Shown: positions 35,967 through 48,000 of the stretch, piece after piece
Numbering within the stretch: position 1 is the stretch's first letter
Layout of the letters: each line of letters opens with the position of its first letter
Assembly (NCBI GenBank): GCA_049316985.1
Contig: JBMOJB010000002.1
Span: 1-64,000 of the forward strand
DNA: 64,000 bases
Origin: CANHEE01 sp049316985
Lineage (GTDB): Bacteria > Bacteroidota > Bacteroidia > Chitinophagales > Saprospiraceae
Reading direction: 5' to 3'
The notes under the pieces: generated by a model
The model's input: only the letters and a program-made list of their open reading frames with translations
Databases searched by the model: none
Told to the model about the DNA's origin: nothing
Translations under genes and position numbers: made by a program

Positions 35967-37847
35967 TTATTGCGCATCTTTCTCTGCAAGTTCCATCCAG
36001 CGCATTTCTTTACTTTCGATCATATCATTGATTGTTCCCAGTTCCATCGAATATTTCATCATTTCTTCGTTGCTCAATTGGGGATCGTTGAACTTATCTG
36101 TAATCTCGATCTTTTTCTTTTCTAGTTTCGCAATTTCTTTCTCAATCTGTCCAAATTCTTTTCTCTCTGAGCCACTCAATTTTGAAACCAACTGGCTATT
36201 GACCTGGTTTGAACTTGCCTTTTTTTCCAGTTCATTTTTCAGTCTTCTTTCTTCAGCATCTTCTTCATTTTTATCTGCACGGTAATCTGAGTATTGACCA
36301 TTATAATCTTTTATTTTTCCTTCTCCTTCAAAAATAAAAAGATGGTCTACCATTTTATCCATAAAAAACCTATCGTGAGTGACAACGATTAAGCAGCCGG
36401 GATAATCCATCAAAAAGTCCTCTAAGACATTGATGGTCAGGATATCCAAATCATTAGTGGGCTCATCAAGAATCAAGAAATTGGGATTGGTCATTAATAT
36501 GGTAAGCAGGTAAAGTCTTCTTTTTTCTCCACCACTTAATTGTGAAACATAAACTTGTTGTTGTGCTCGACTGAAAAGAAATTTTTCGAGTAAGGATGTA
36601 GCAGTTAGCTTTTGTCCTTTTTCAAGTGGTATATATTCCGCAATATCTGTAATTACTTCAATGACCCTTTTGTCGTCCCGGAGTGACATTCCATCTTGAT
36701 TATAATGTCCAAATACAATGGTCTCTCCAACTACAACTTTTCCGGTATCCGGTTTTATTTCTTGTGTCAGAAGTTTGATGAAGGTCGATTTTCCGGCACC
36801 ATTTGGACCGACGATTCCCAGTCTTTCTTTTCGCTTAAATTTGTATTCGAAGCGATCGATAATTTTTTTGTCTCCAAAAGCTTTACTGACATTGTGTAAT
36901 TCTACAATTTTTGAGCCGATACGTTGCGTATTAATATTGATCTCCAGAGAGGTATTGTCTCCGACCTTAGCCGTTTCTTCTTTTAAAGAATAAAAAGCAT
37001 CGACTCTTGATTTGGCTTTTGTACCTCGGGCTTGGGGTTGCCTTCTGACCCATTCCAGTTCTTTGCTCAATAGTTTTCTGTTCTTGTCCATGGAAGCGCC
37101 TTCTACTTCTGTCCTGATTGCTTTTTTTTCCAGGTATGCGCTGTAATTGCCTTTGTATTTAAAAAGTTCTCCTCCCTCAAGTTCGTAAAAAGTATCGGTA
37201 ACATTCTCGAGAAAGTATCGGTCGTGGGTTACCATAAATACAGTAAGATTTGGCTGCTGCAAGTACTTTTCCAGCCACTCGATCATATCTAAATCGAGGT
37301 GATTGGTTGGCTCATCCAAGATCATGAAGTCAGGCTCTTCAATAATCAGTTTTGCCAGTGCCAGTCTTTTCTTTTGACCACCAGAAAGCGTTTTGACTTT
37401 TTGGTCGAGGTTGAGTATTTTGAATTTTGATAGAATTTCATTGATTCTTGATTCAACTTCCCAGGCCTTCAGTTCTTCCATTCTAGCCATTGCAGCTTGC
37501 ATATGTTCATGCTTGTCGCTAAAAATAAGTGCCTCCTCGTAAGCTTTTATCGCTTGTATTAATGGGTTAGTAGAATCGAATATTGCGTCTAAGATCCCGT
37601 GTTCCGGATCAAAATCAGGTTCCTGATGCAGAAAACCTATTTTAATATTTTTTCGGAAAAGGACTTTTGAGTGTTCGCCTTCAGCACCATCCTGACCGGC
37701 AATGACTCTCATTAAGGTTGATTTGCCCGAGCCATTTTTTGCAATCAGTGCAATTTTCTGCCCTTTGTCGATATGGAGCGAAATATTGTTGAAAAGCGTT
37801 TTCTCGCCGTAAATTTTTGTTATTTTCTCCAGTGTGAGGTAATTCAT
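35967..37847 (-). CDS. ABC-F family ATPase (Uup-like)
   Basis: A 626-residue soluble protein with two ABC ATPase cassettes and no membrane segment. The first has Walker A LIAKNGSGKSTLM, signature LSGGQKKRLALAKL and Walker B DFMILDEPTNHLD; the second has IVGPNGAGKSTFI, LSGGEKRRLYLL and FLILDEPTNDLD. The interdomain linker and a C-terminal basic coiled-coil region (SGSERKEFGQIEKEIAKLEK) fit the Uup group, which works at ribosomes or branched DNA. ABC-F members can also protect ribosomes against antibiotics, but nothing here suggests that. The promoter box at 37852-37859 is only four bases from the start codon. pyrD follows. Confidence 0.92.
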   Translation of the reverse strand: MNYLTLEKITKIYGEKTLFNNISLHIDKGQKIALIAKNGSGKSTLMRVIAGQDGAEGEHSKVLFRKNIKIGFLHQEPDFDPEHGILDAIFDSTNPLIQAIKAYEEALIFSDKHEHMQAAMARMEELKAWEVESRINEILSKFKILNLDQKVKTLSGGQKKRLALAKLIIEEPDFMILDEPTNHLDLDMIEWLEKYLQQPNLTVFMVTHDRYFLENVTDTFYELEGGELFKYKGNYSAYLEKKAIRTEVEGASMDKNRKLLSKELEWVRRQPQARGTKAKSRVDAFYSLKEETAKVGDNTSLEININTQRIGSKIVELHNVSKAFGDKKIIDRFEYKFKRKERLGIVGPNGAGKSTFIKLLTQEIKPDTGKVVVGETIVFGHYNQDGMSLRDDKRVIEVITDIAEYIPLEKGQKLTATSLLEKFLFSRAQQQVYVSQLSGGEKRRLYLLTILMTNPNFLILDEPTNDLDILTINVLEDFLMDYPGCLIVVTHDRFFMDKMVDHLFIFEGEGKIKDYNGQYSDYRADKNEEDAEERRLKNELEKKASSNQVNSQLVSKLSGSERKEFGQIEKEIAKLEKKKIEITDKFNDPQLSNEEMMKYSMELGTINDMIESKEMRWMELAEKDAQ

Positions 37848-37851
37848 AATG

Positions 37852-37859
37852 CAAAATTA
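37852..37859 (-). promoter_or_regulatory. Bacteroidota -7 box almost touching the ABC-F start codon
   Basis: The minus strand reads TAATTTTG with four bases to the ATG at 37847, so the mRNA would be leaderless or nearly so if the box is used. Confidence 0.4.
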
Positions 37860-38483
37860 ATTCTAATTTTTAAAGAAAAATTGAATTCCGCTAAAAAATG
37901 AAATAATAAACTTTTTTTCTATGCATGATATATATATTTTTAATTCCAATAAAAATATACCCATTAACGTGCTGTAACTGTATCAATTGTAGATTCAAGT
38001 TTTTTAATTATATTTTGAAGCGCACTCTTTTTATACTAGTTGCTCCATCAACAGCTACTAAAAATACCCATTTTAGGGTATAAGAGATAAGTTAATAACC
38101 TGTAATTTTGTTGCGGATTGAAGTGATATCAGACAACTCCCAAGTGTCTGAACTTCGCTGCATTTTCCGAAAAATGAATATTACGTTCCTTTATTTGACA
38201 GTATTTATTTCCTAAATACTTGAAAAATAAGAACTTACACAACAAATTTATAGTCTGAACCCTGTGCAATGCTCGATACTTTAATTAAGTATGACGAGAG
38301 AGATTTGCGGCAAGTCCTGGTATTTTAGATACAGGCCTATGTTTCTGCAAATTATTTATTGTACTATTTGTGGTTTCCCACCTATTCAGTTGTTGCTTTA
38401 TTTGTAAGTTTTCCGGGTTAGTAATGTTGTTGTGAAAAAAAATTTATTCCTGAACATTTTCAAACAAATAAATGCCTTCGACT
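37860..38483. other. Gene-free AT-rich region
   Basis: About 620 bases between divergent transcripts without a recognisable protein or RNA gene. It holds a TAATTTTG box on the plus strand (38103-38110) and two small inverted repeats, TACCC/GGGTA (38065-38080) and TCAGACA/TGTCTGA (38129-38151). None of these is enough to claim a regulatory element or RNA. Confidence 0.5.
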
Positions 38484-38933
38484 ATGAAGCAGAATTTAAA
38501 AATCTCACTTAAACAAATAGGTATTGTCTCGGCGGTCTTATTTGTACTGATGTGCCTTTCGACAAATGCGATTGCACAGAAAACAACGCCTGTAAAAGAT
38601 TTAACAGACATTATGCTTAGCAAAAGAGCCTCTTTAGAGCTGATAGAGCGAGCATTAGGTGAATGGGGTGCAGACATGTTAAATTCTGCAGATTCTTCCG
38701 CCACAAAATTAGAATCTTCATCGGCGAGATTTGCTCTTTTATTTGCAACCAACAACATTATTCTTGAAAAGAGAAGCGATAATGTGAAAGTGAGTTCGTG
38801 TATTGAAGAAGCCGCGAAATTGGTTTGGAGCCAAAACTTGGTTACTTCTCCGGCCGCCTATCAATATGCTGTTGATGAGCTGGGGAGGCTCCTAAACAGA
38901 AAGCGGAATACTTTCTATAAAGATAACTATTGA
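38484..38933 (+). CDS. Small secreted helical protein of unknown function
   Basis: With the start at 38484 it has 149 residues; an ATG at 38472 would add four. A signal peptide is clear (IGIVSAVLFVLMCLSTNAIAQ, cut after AIA). The mature ~117 residues are predicted by composition to be mostly helical, with one Cys, many Ala/Ser/Leu/Glu residues and segments such as LELIERALGEWGADML and YQYAVDELGRLLN. I recognise no family. It is followed by its own hairpin terminator (38950-38991) and then by the giant T9SS protein gene in the same direction, so the two are neighbours but probably separate units. A functional link is only a possibility. Confidence 0.75.
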   Translation: MKQNLKISLKQIGIVSAVLFVLMCLSTNAIAQKTTPVKDLTDIMLSKRASLELIERALGEWGADMLNSADSSATKLESSSARFALLFATNNIILEKRSDNVKVSSCIEEAAKLVWSQNLVTSPAAYQYAVDELGRLLNRKRNTFYKDNY

Positions 38934-38949
38934 TGCTAAGCTTGTAGTG

Positions 38950-38991
38950 CTTTACAACAATTCGGTGCATCCGGATTATTGTAAAGTTTTT
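38950..38991 (+). terminator. Terminator after the small secreted protein
   Basis: CTTTACAACAAT (38950-38961) pairs with ATTATTGTAAAG (38975-38986) with one mismatch, followed by five U residues. Confidence 0.75.
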
Positions 38992-39057
38992 CTGTTTCGC
39001 TAAATAGTTTTTGAAAAAAAAATCCAACAACAACAACTTATACATCCTTTTTTTACG

Positions 39058-42000
39058 ATGAAAAAAACGAATTTTACACACTTCCTATTTAAGATAAACA
39101 AAACATTCCTGTTTTTGGGATTGATTTTGTCTTCTTTGACAGCCCTTCAGGCTCAAACACCAGTGCCTGGTGTTTGTCGGGTATTTCGTCAAAACTACCA
39201 GGGTCCGGGAAACAGGATTCTAAACAATGGTACCGCGCTAATAAGTGGTACTGCTCCATTGCCAGCAGGCTCTAATGGAGTTGTTGAAATTTCGGCTGGT
39301 CTCAATACAGATCAACCTGCTGGACCGGGCGGAGCGATTCCTCCCAACCATACTATCTACAAAGTGTCGGTTGCGGTTTCTTTGAATCATCCAAGAATGG
39401 GTGAAGTCGACATCATGTTGGGTTATAATGCTCCTGTATTCACAGGCCCTAATACTTGGGCTGCAGGCGCACAAACGACCGGCCCGCAGACGAGATGGGT
39501 GACTTTGTCTACAGACAACGGTGGTGACTTATCCTGGAGTTTGCCTACATTTGATGACGATGCCGACGGTGGCGTCGGAACTCCAATCGATTTCCCAACT
39601 CCGGCTGTAAATAACAATTTTACAGTCTCAAGAGATTACGCTAATGCTACCGGAATCCAGACACGGATTATTCCTGAAGAGCCACTTTCTCAGTTAGCAG
39701 GTATGCCTGCAACTGGCGCCGGTGGACAAGGAGGTGTATTCTTCATAGCTGTTCGTGACGACACACCTGCTCCGCCAGGTTCTATCAATGCTACTTTTGA
39801 TGGTTCATTGGGAGGATTTACAGTTACATTAATTACTATACCTACTATTGAATATGGCGGCACATACCCGGTTGGTCAAAAATATACCAACTTGACTACA
39901 CAAAGTGGTATGACTTTGGCAACGACAAATCCCAATTCAGGTATTCGTACTTCGGAAGTTTTTACCAGTGGGCCTAATCCTGATTCAATAAGAAACAATA
40001 CAACGCTATCAAAAGGATTGATTGCAACTGGTTTAACTGGTCGTACAATCATGGACTTAGATGTTAGGGTTGCTTTGAGACATACTTTTTTAGGTGACCT
40101 CGCGATGTCCTTGACATCTCCTTCCGGCACAACTGTCACATTGATGAACCGACGAGGTGGTAACATCGATTGGGGGCCGAGTCTAACTTACTTAAATCAA
40201 CCTGCACCTGCACAGCCTGCTACTTTTCCAGTGCCGGCTGATCAGCGTAGCCCATCGGGGCATGTTATTTTCCCGAGTATAATATTCAGTGATGAGTCAG
40301 ATAGTATTACAGTAAGTGCAACGAGCATGTTCGGAAACACAATTGCATCACAGGCTGCTTTGACAAATTTTGGACTTTTGGTCAATGGCTCTGCAGGTTT
40401 AGAGGCTAATGACAATACGATTACTGATCAGGATTATCAATATTCACCTAACTATCCTTATGCTACCGCAAGTGGAACCAATCAACGTGGATTTTTCCAA
40501 TTTACGCCGGAAGAAGGCCTAGGAGCATTCAGAGGTGAAGATGTTCGTGGTGTTTGGACCTTGAAAATTACGGACAACAACGGCCGTGATGCGGGTGTTT
40601 TGGACAGATTTGAAATAAGGGTTGGAACGATTCCGAAACCTTGTATCCTTGACGTTGGAGCATCGGGAACTGCGGGATGTTCGCCGGCAGATTCCGTTGG
40701 AAACGTTTCTATAAATGTATGTAGTAACCATTATCCTTTAGATGGGGAATTCATCAAAGTGGATACGGTGTTTGGTCACAACACGCCTCCAGGTATTGGT
40801 GCATTCTTAGTGGGAACCAACATTCAGGTGCCTTTGGGAACAACTGTATTTACCGCAGGAAGCCGGAATACAGCTTTAGCCAACAACCCGCGTGTTATTT
40901 ACAATAAAGAGTCATTTGTGATTGATGCAGTAGGAACCCCACTGCCAGATCCGGCTGTAGTTGCGCAGCAATTGACCATTCAAAATGTGAAAAAATTAAT
41001 TCCGTTCTTTTCGCCACCTCCTATTGTGTATCCTAATACACTTCCAAGACATGGCTTCAGAATGATACCGCGCATACCTGCACAGCAAAGCTATTGCAGA
41101 TGGCCAGCCAGAACACCAGTTACTGCCGGTGCACCAGCAGATTTGGATCAAAATCCAACTGACTCAGTAGGTCTAAGTACAGGTAACCGTCCGCCGGATG
41201 CAGTATGTAAAGATAAAATTACTATTACATTGGATACCGCTGCAAATGCGGGTATCGCAATTGTAAAACCGTTTGATCTTGAAGTTACAGGTGCATCCAG
41301 CGATGATTGTACCATGAGAGGCGGACTTCAGTTTTTAACTTTAGGCTCTCGCATTGGTGCTAATCTGGCTACTAATACCACATGTGGTACAGGTGTTTAC
41401 TTGATTAATTTTGATAATGCAAATACTAATCCGGCATATACTGGAGCAAACACTTGTCCAGTGGTTTCACCGGCTACAAATGATGTGAAGATAGCAGAGT
41501 CATTAGCAGCAATTTCAGGAAAAACTCCTGACAATGCATTTTTAGTGAGGATTACCAGAGCGGTAACAGCCCCTACAACGGGCATTTCTGCAATAGGAAT
41601 CAATGATATCAAAGCTACTTTAAAGTGGAGACTACCGAACGGTACAATTATTACAAGAACTTATGCCAACACAGCAGCGGTTGCTGCTCCTCCGACAGGT
41701 TCTGTTACAGTACCTTTGGCACTTAGCCCGGGTAATCAAATTATTTCTCCACTTGCTACTGTTTTAGATGCAAGGGTGGAAACGAAGGTGACGGTGACTA
41801 CAGGTTTTGTCAGTGCGTTAGGTTTTGAATTGGGAACTTTAGTGAGAGATTCATTGAGATTTACCACAATGCCACGTACTGTAACTTGTGCAGATATAGG
41901 AAAACCTACGAAAGTAATGTTGGTCGTAAAAGACCGTTCAAATAATGTTGACAGCTGTTATGTAAATGTAATGGTAATGGACGGTATTGCTCCTACTATT

Positions 42001-45000
42001 ACCTGTGGAACAGATCAGTCAGTAACATTACCTACAGTTACAGATTGTTCACACAATCTTACACTTGCTCAGGTTCAATTTCTAGCACCACAGGCGATCG
42101 ATCATTGTTTGCCTTTGACTTCGGTTGAATCACCGTTGCAAAGAAGCAATTCAATCGCGCCAGGTATTGGATTTATGATTGAGAATACTACATCTGCGCC
42201 GATAATTGTCGAAAGCCTTAACTTCCCTGTTTTGGCTCCAAGAGATATGTTTATCAGGGCTTATATAGTTCCTCAGAATCTAACTGTTGCCCCTGCTCAG
42301 ATAGATCAGCTGACCTTTCCGTCTTCTATGGCATATCCAATTTTAAGTAGTGCAGTTTTGAATAACCCGGCAAACTGGATTTTCTGGGGTCAGAACATTG
42401 TACCTGCTCAAACACCGGGTACAATTAGTGAAATTGAATTTAGACCTAAAAACTACAGCAACCTTACCTTAAATTTAGGTACAGCGACAGGTCCTCCATA
42501 TACTTCACCGGGTAGTTTTCCTGATATTGGAGCTTCTCTAGTCATTCCGGCAGGAGCACGTTATGGTGTTTATTTAGCTATTTTTGGTGTGGATGCCAAT
42601 GGTTATCCGTTTCCAGCTGCTAACAACACGACCTTTGGTATCGTTCATAGTAACGTCACTAACGGAGGTATCGTTGTAAGTGCACCATATCCTTTGCCAT
42701 CCGTTGCTGCTCAGTTGCCTCCGGTAATTATCAGAGGTGGTTGGAATACCAATACGGCAAATATTGGACCTAATGAATTTGAGTCGCCTGGATACCCACA
42801 AGTTGCTAATCCTACAGTTCCGCCGTCTACTCCGGCGATATTTGAAGGGGTAGTTAACTTCCCATTAGCGCATCAATTGTTAGGAGCACCTGTTCCGATT
42901 GCAAGTGCGGGAGGTTCTGTGCGGATGTTTGCAGGAAAAGTTAACTATATACCGGCAATGGTACCGGCACCTACAGCGCCTACTGGCAACAATATTTTTG
43001 TTTTGCCTAGTCAAAAGGCTTCCGGTACGATAGGGTATTTTCAGAAAACGCCGGTATTTACTCCTGGTGTATTTTCTCCTAACACTCCTAGAGCAATTTA
43101 CATATATGATGGAATCAAGCAAATTTCAGGTATTGATTTCCAAAAACCATATCCAATTGGAAAGACTGTAAACGTATTCCAAGTTACGGATAGGGCTGGT
43201 AACACAGCAACTTGTTCACAAACGGTTGAAGTGAAACCTGCACCGGGTGCTGTACCACCAGTTTTGGTTTGTCAGGATTTGGTTAATCTATCTTTAGATG
43301 CTTTTTGTTCGGATACATTAAAAGCCAGTGAATTTTTAGCTAATGCTACCAATGCGAAATGTTTGGGAGCATATAGAATAGAAATTCTAAGCGGTACGAA
43401 TGTGGTCGGTGTACAAACCGGTTCATACGTAGGAACACCATTCAGAGATTTAATTGGAAAGACATATGCTTATAAAGTGATTGACGCTGCCAATTCAAAT
43501 AACTTCTGTTGGGGTAATGTCAAATTTGAGGATAAGTTTCCACCTAAAGTGGTGTGTCCAGAAAATATCACAGTGGATGATTGTTCAGCTGACTTGGTAA
43601 CATCACCGACTTTGGTTTACACGCAGACTTATACAAATCCATCTAACTTCACATCAAATTTTGCTGCGGTTGGAGCAAATGGTATTTCTTCTTCAGCAAT
43701 TCCGGTAAATGCTCCTAAAGGTGCAAAAGTGATATCTGTTAAGGTAGAGACAACTGTAACGTTAACCAATGCTGTTACGTTGAGCAGGTTGTTTTACAAT
43801 CTTGTAACTCCTTCCGGAGGTTTGATTCAGTTGGGTAGCCAACCTGGATTAATTGACAATGGTTTTGCGGGTATACCTTGTGGTCCTTTTGCAAACAACA
43901 CGATAGTAAGATACAATTTCAATGATAATGGTCCTTTAGCACCGTTGGTAGTCGCAAGTGGTTATCCTTGTCCACCGCCAAATGGAACTTATTTCCCGTT
44001 AGATGCAATTAATGATAATCTTGCAGGTATCGATGCTGAAGGTGATTGGTTTATTCAGTTCCAGGAGGCCGCTACACCGACCAATACTGGTCAAGGAGCA
44101 CTTTTGGCAGGAGCAAATGATCTTAAATTGATCATTACGATGTCCGTTCCTATCGAGTCAGCATCAGTTCAGGAATTCTGTACTTTAAATCTGGTGCCGC
44201 AATTGGCTGAATCGATCAAGACTAATACTTGTACGCAAGACACATCAATTGTAAAAGTTATCAAGAGAACCTATAGCGCAAAAGATGCTGCCGGAAATCT
44301 TGGTTCTTGTTCACATACTGTGTCTTTCAAACGTGCGAAATTTAGAGATCAAGTATATCCTTCCGATATCGTATTGGACTGTACTTACAATAACTTGAAA
44401 TCTAATCCATCTGATCAAGATGCGATTAATAAAGCAATTGATGCAGGAGCTCAAATCGCTTCTACATACAGAGGTCCTTGGTTTGATGCAGCTGGTAATC
44501 CGCATCCTAACGTTGTAGGAAGACCAAGACCATTTACTTGTACAAGTTATTCAGTTGGTTATACTGATATGAGAATTGATAATATTTGTGGTACCGGCAA
44601 TGGTTCTTTTGCTGTGCGTCGTACTTGGAAAGTTTATGATGCATGTACAAACAAAGCGGTTGAATACCAGCAATATATTTCTGTTCAAGATATCGTTTCG
44701 CCGTCAATTACGCCTACTCAGGATCAGACTATTTCTCCTCCGGTCGGTCAGTGTATTGCTACGTTAACGATTCCTGCACCGGAAGTAACTGATAACTGTA
44801 ATGACGCTTCGGAATTGAATATTGTTTACGAATTGTATTCTAATTCTAATCTTACAATACCTGCAGGTTCACAATCACCTGTAGCTGCTAATAAATTTGA
44901 CAACATAGCACCTTCTCCGGTGAATAGTATAAATGGTACTATTACAGAAGATTGGTATTACGTTAAATACACGGTAACAGATAAATGTGGAAACACGGCA

Positions 45001-48000
45001 ACTGCTACCTCCAGAATAAAGGTAACTGACCGTATTGCACCGATCGCGGTTTGTGCACCATTGGTTAAAGTATCTTTAACACATGATGGTACGGCATACA
45101 TGACGGCACAAGAATTTGATCGTGGAAGCTATGACAATTGCGGTAATATTTCTAAATACCAGGTATGGCGTTTAGATGACGGTGACTGTGTAGCTGAAGA
45201 TTTGAATAAAAATGGTTTCTTGAACGATGAAATCGATCTTGATAATGATGGTTTTGGAGACTATCCTGAATTCGATTATTACAAGCATCCACAAGATAAA
45301 GTGAAGTTCTGTTGTTCAGATATAGGAGATACAGTGATGGTGATCTACCGTGTTTGGGATAATAGCCCGATACTGGGTAGAAATCAGTTCCGTCCTACTG
45401 ACCCTAATTACGATTACGGTGTTGGAAACAGAGGTAATGTTAATATCTGTATGGCTTCAGTAATTGTTGAGGACAAACTTCCTCCTGTTGTTGTTACACA
45501 AGATACTACTGTTATTTGTGGAAACGTTGTTTTAGGAAAGGCTTGGTTGGATGCACATACACCTCAACCACAAATACCTACGACAGGCTTTGGTGAATAC
45601 AACAAGTTTACTTATTTCTCTGAGAATCAGCAATATGATATCAAAGATGGCGTAACTTCTATCAAGTTTCCTGTTACAGGTTTGAATAGCATCAGAAATC
45701 TTGATTTGAATGTGAAGTTGAACTTCTTCCACAACAATATCGGTAACTTGTTTGCTGAGTTAGTATCTCCTGCTGGAACAAAGGTTTCTTTATTCAGACA
45801 ACCTAAAACCAGAATTGGAAAAGTTCCTTATCTTTCTACAGGTGCTGATGTTAACAATCCGTTTAACCTTACATTTGATGATGAGCCTTCACTAACACCT
45901 GCTGATTATGTTCAGTTTACCGGATTTGATGATTTGGGTGTAAGTGGAACAGACGTTAAAGCAAATGATGTATCTACTTTAAACAGAAAGTTCAATACAA
46001 TTGATCAATTGGCTAAAATTGAGAAAGAGAAATTGGATGGTATATGGACATTAAATATTGGCAAGATCTCTCCTTATTTGGGAGGTGAAGGTGCAGTACT
46101 TGAAAGAGGTGTTTCATTAGAATTACAGGGTTATCCACAAACTGGAAATGTATTCTCTTCAAAAGAAGAGGGTAGAATCTACAGTAGCCCGGATTCTTTG
46201 ACGACTTTCGTTGTAATTCCGGTTACAGGTATTGATACAATTCAAGACTTAAATGTTGCGGTTAAATTACACCACACCAATATTGGAAATTTATCAGCTA
46301 CATTGACATCACCTGAAGGAACTACTGTTGAATTATTTGTTCAACCTACCAGTCAAAATGGTCCGCCTTATTCGTCACCGTTGATTAATGGAGTGCCAAG
46401 TACAAATATTTTCAGATTGTCATTCAATGATGAGCCTTCTGTAAATCCGAACTTCTTGCCTCAGTTCTCATCTATCCCAGGTGTTGGTGATACAATTACA
46501 CCGGCAACTTTAGGAACCGTAAATGGTACCTACCTTGGTTTAGGTCAGTTCAGCGCATTTGATGGTCAAAGTGCCAGCGGTAATTGGTTATTGACAATTA
46601 CAAGACTTGACCCAACATTGCCTGATAGTGGAGCAGTGATTGCAGGTGGAGCTCAATTGCAAATTGCCAGCAACCGTACAGGTTACAATACAAGCTACTT
46701 GTTTGATAATTGCAGTGACTATACACTTAGCTGCAAAGACTCTATTGGAATAAACAACTGTGGAGTAGGATATATCAAGCGCGCATGGACTTTGTCTGAT
46801 GCAGGTGGACGAACAGCTACTGATAATCAATACTATAACTCAACAGGAAGATCACATTACACTGTAGTATTCCCAAGAGATACAGTTCTGACATGTCTTA
46901 CAGGTAGTACAGATACTGCTTATACAGGAAGACCGAGGGTAACTTATGTTGCGGGATGCCCGGTTGTAGCAGTAGGTCATACTGATGACATTATAAATGC
47001 AGTAACTAATGCATGTTATAGAATTAAGCGTACTTGGAAAATAGCTAACTTATGTCAAAGTGGCATGATGAAGGGAATTCAAAATTCAGCAACACCTGAC
47101 AATGCCCTGATGGCTTCTACTACACCTAATGGTATTTATGTAAATAATACTGATGGAGGAACAATTGCCGGTGTTGATACTGATGGTTATGTTGAATATG
47201 TTCAATTCATTAGCGTAAACGACAAGGTACCACCAGTGATCACTAATGCGCCGACATCTATTAGACTTGACGCTGCAGCGAAAGAATGTAAGGTTAGCAT
47301 AACATTACCTAGATTAACTGTAACTGATGTTTGTTCTGATAAGATTGACACAAGTTGGACAATCTCTAATAAGACAACATTAGCAATTGTAAAATCAGGA
47401 AACAGTTTGCCCTATACACATACTTTCTTGTCTTCTGACTTTGGTACTACTTTCACAGTTACTTACAAGATGACTGATCGTTGTGGAAACTATTCATATC
47501 ATTATATCGATGTAACTCCTAGGGATATTATCAAGCCTACACCGGTTTGTTACCAAGGATTATCAGCTGATTTGTTGCCAACTACTGGAAATGTTATGTT
47601 AATGGCTCCACAATTTGATGCGGGTTCTTATGATGGCAATAATTGTACAGCTACAGCAAATCTGAAGGTACGTATTGAAAGAGGTACTCCTGGATTCTCT
47701 ACATTCTCGTTGAATGCTGATAATCAGGTGATCTTACCTACTGCTGCTGCTGATATGGTAATAATTGATTGTAAGGGAATCGTTCCAATCAGACTTTGGG
47801 TAACTGACGCTGCCGGTAATTCTGATTACTGTGATACTTATGTTCAGGTTCAGAACAATATGGGTGCTACCGCTGCTGATTGCCCTGCTGTAAATGCTAA
47901 TGGCAACAGAGTATTGGTTACTTTGACAACTTTGAAGAGCCAATTGGTTAAAAACGCTGATGTTAGTATTGAATTAGGTTCAGGCATCGTAGCTGCTAAG

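Noticed and set aside
38129..38151. Inverted repeat TCAGACA/TGTCTGA as an operator or terminator
   Set aside because: It is short, has no U-run, is not next to a clear promoter, and one copy in a 620-base AT-rich gap is not evidence of function.
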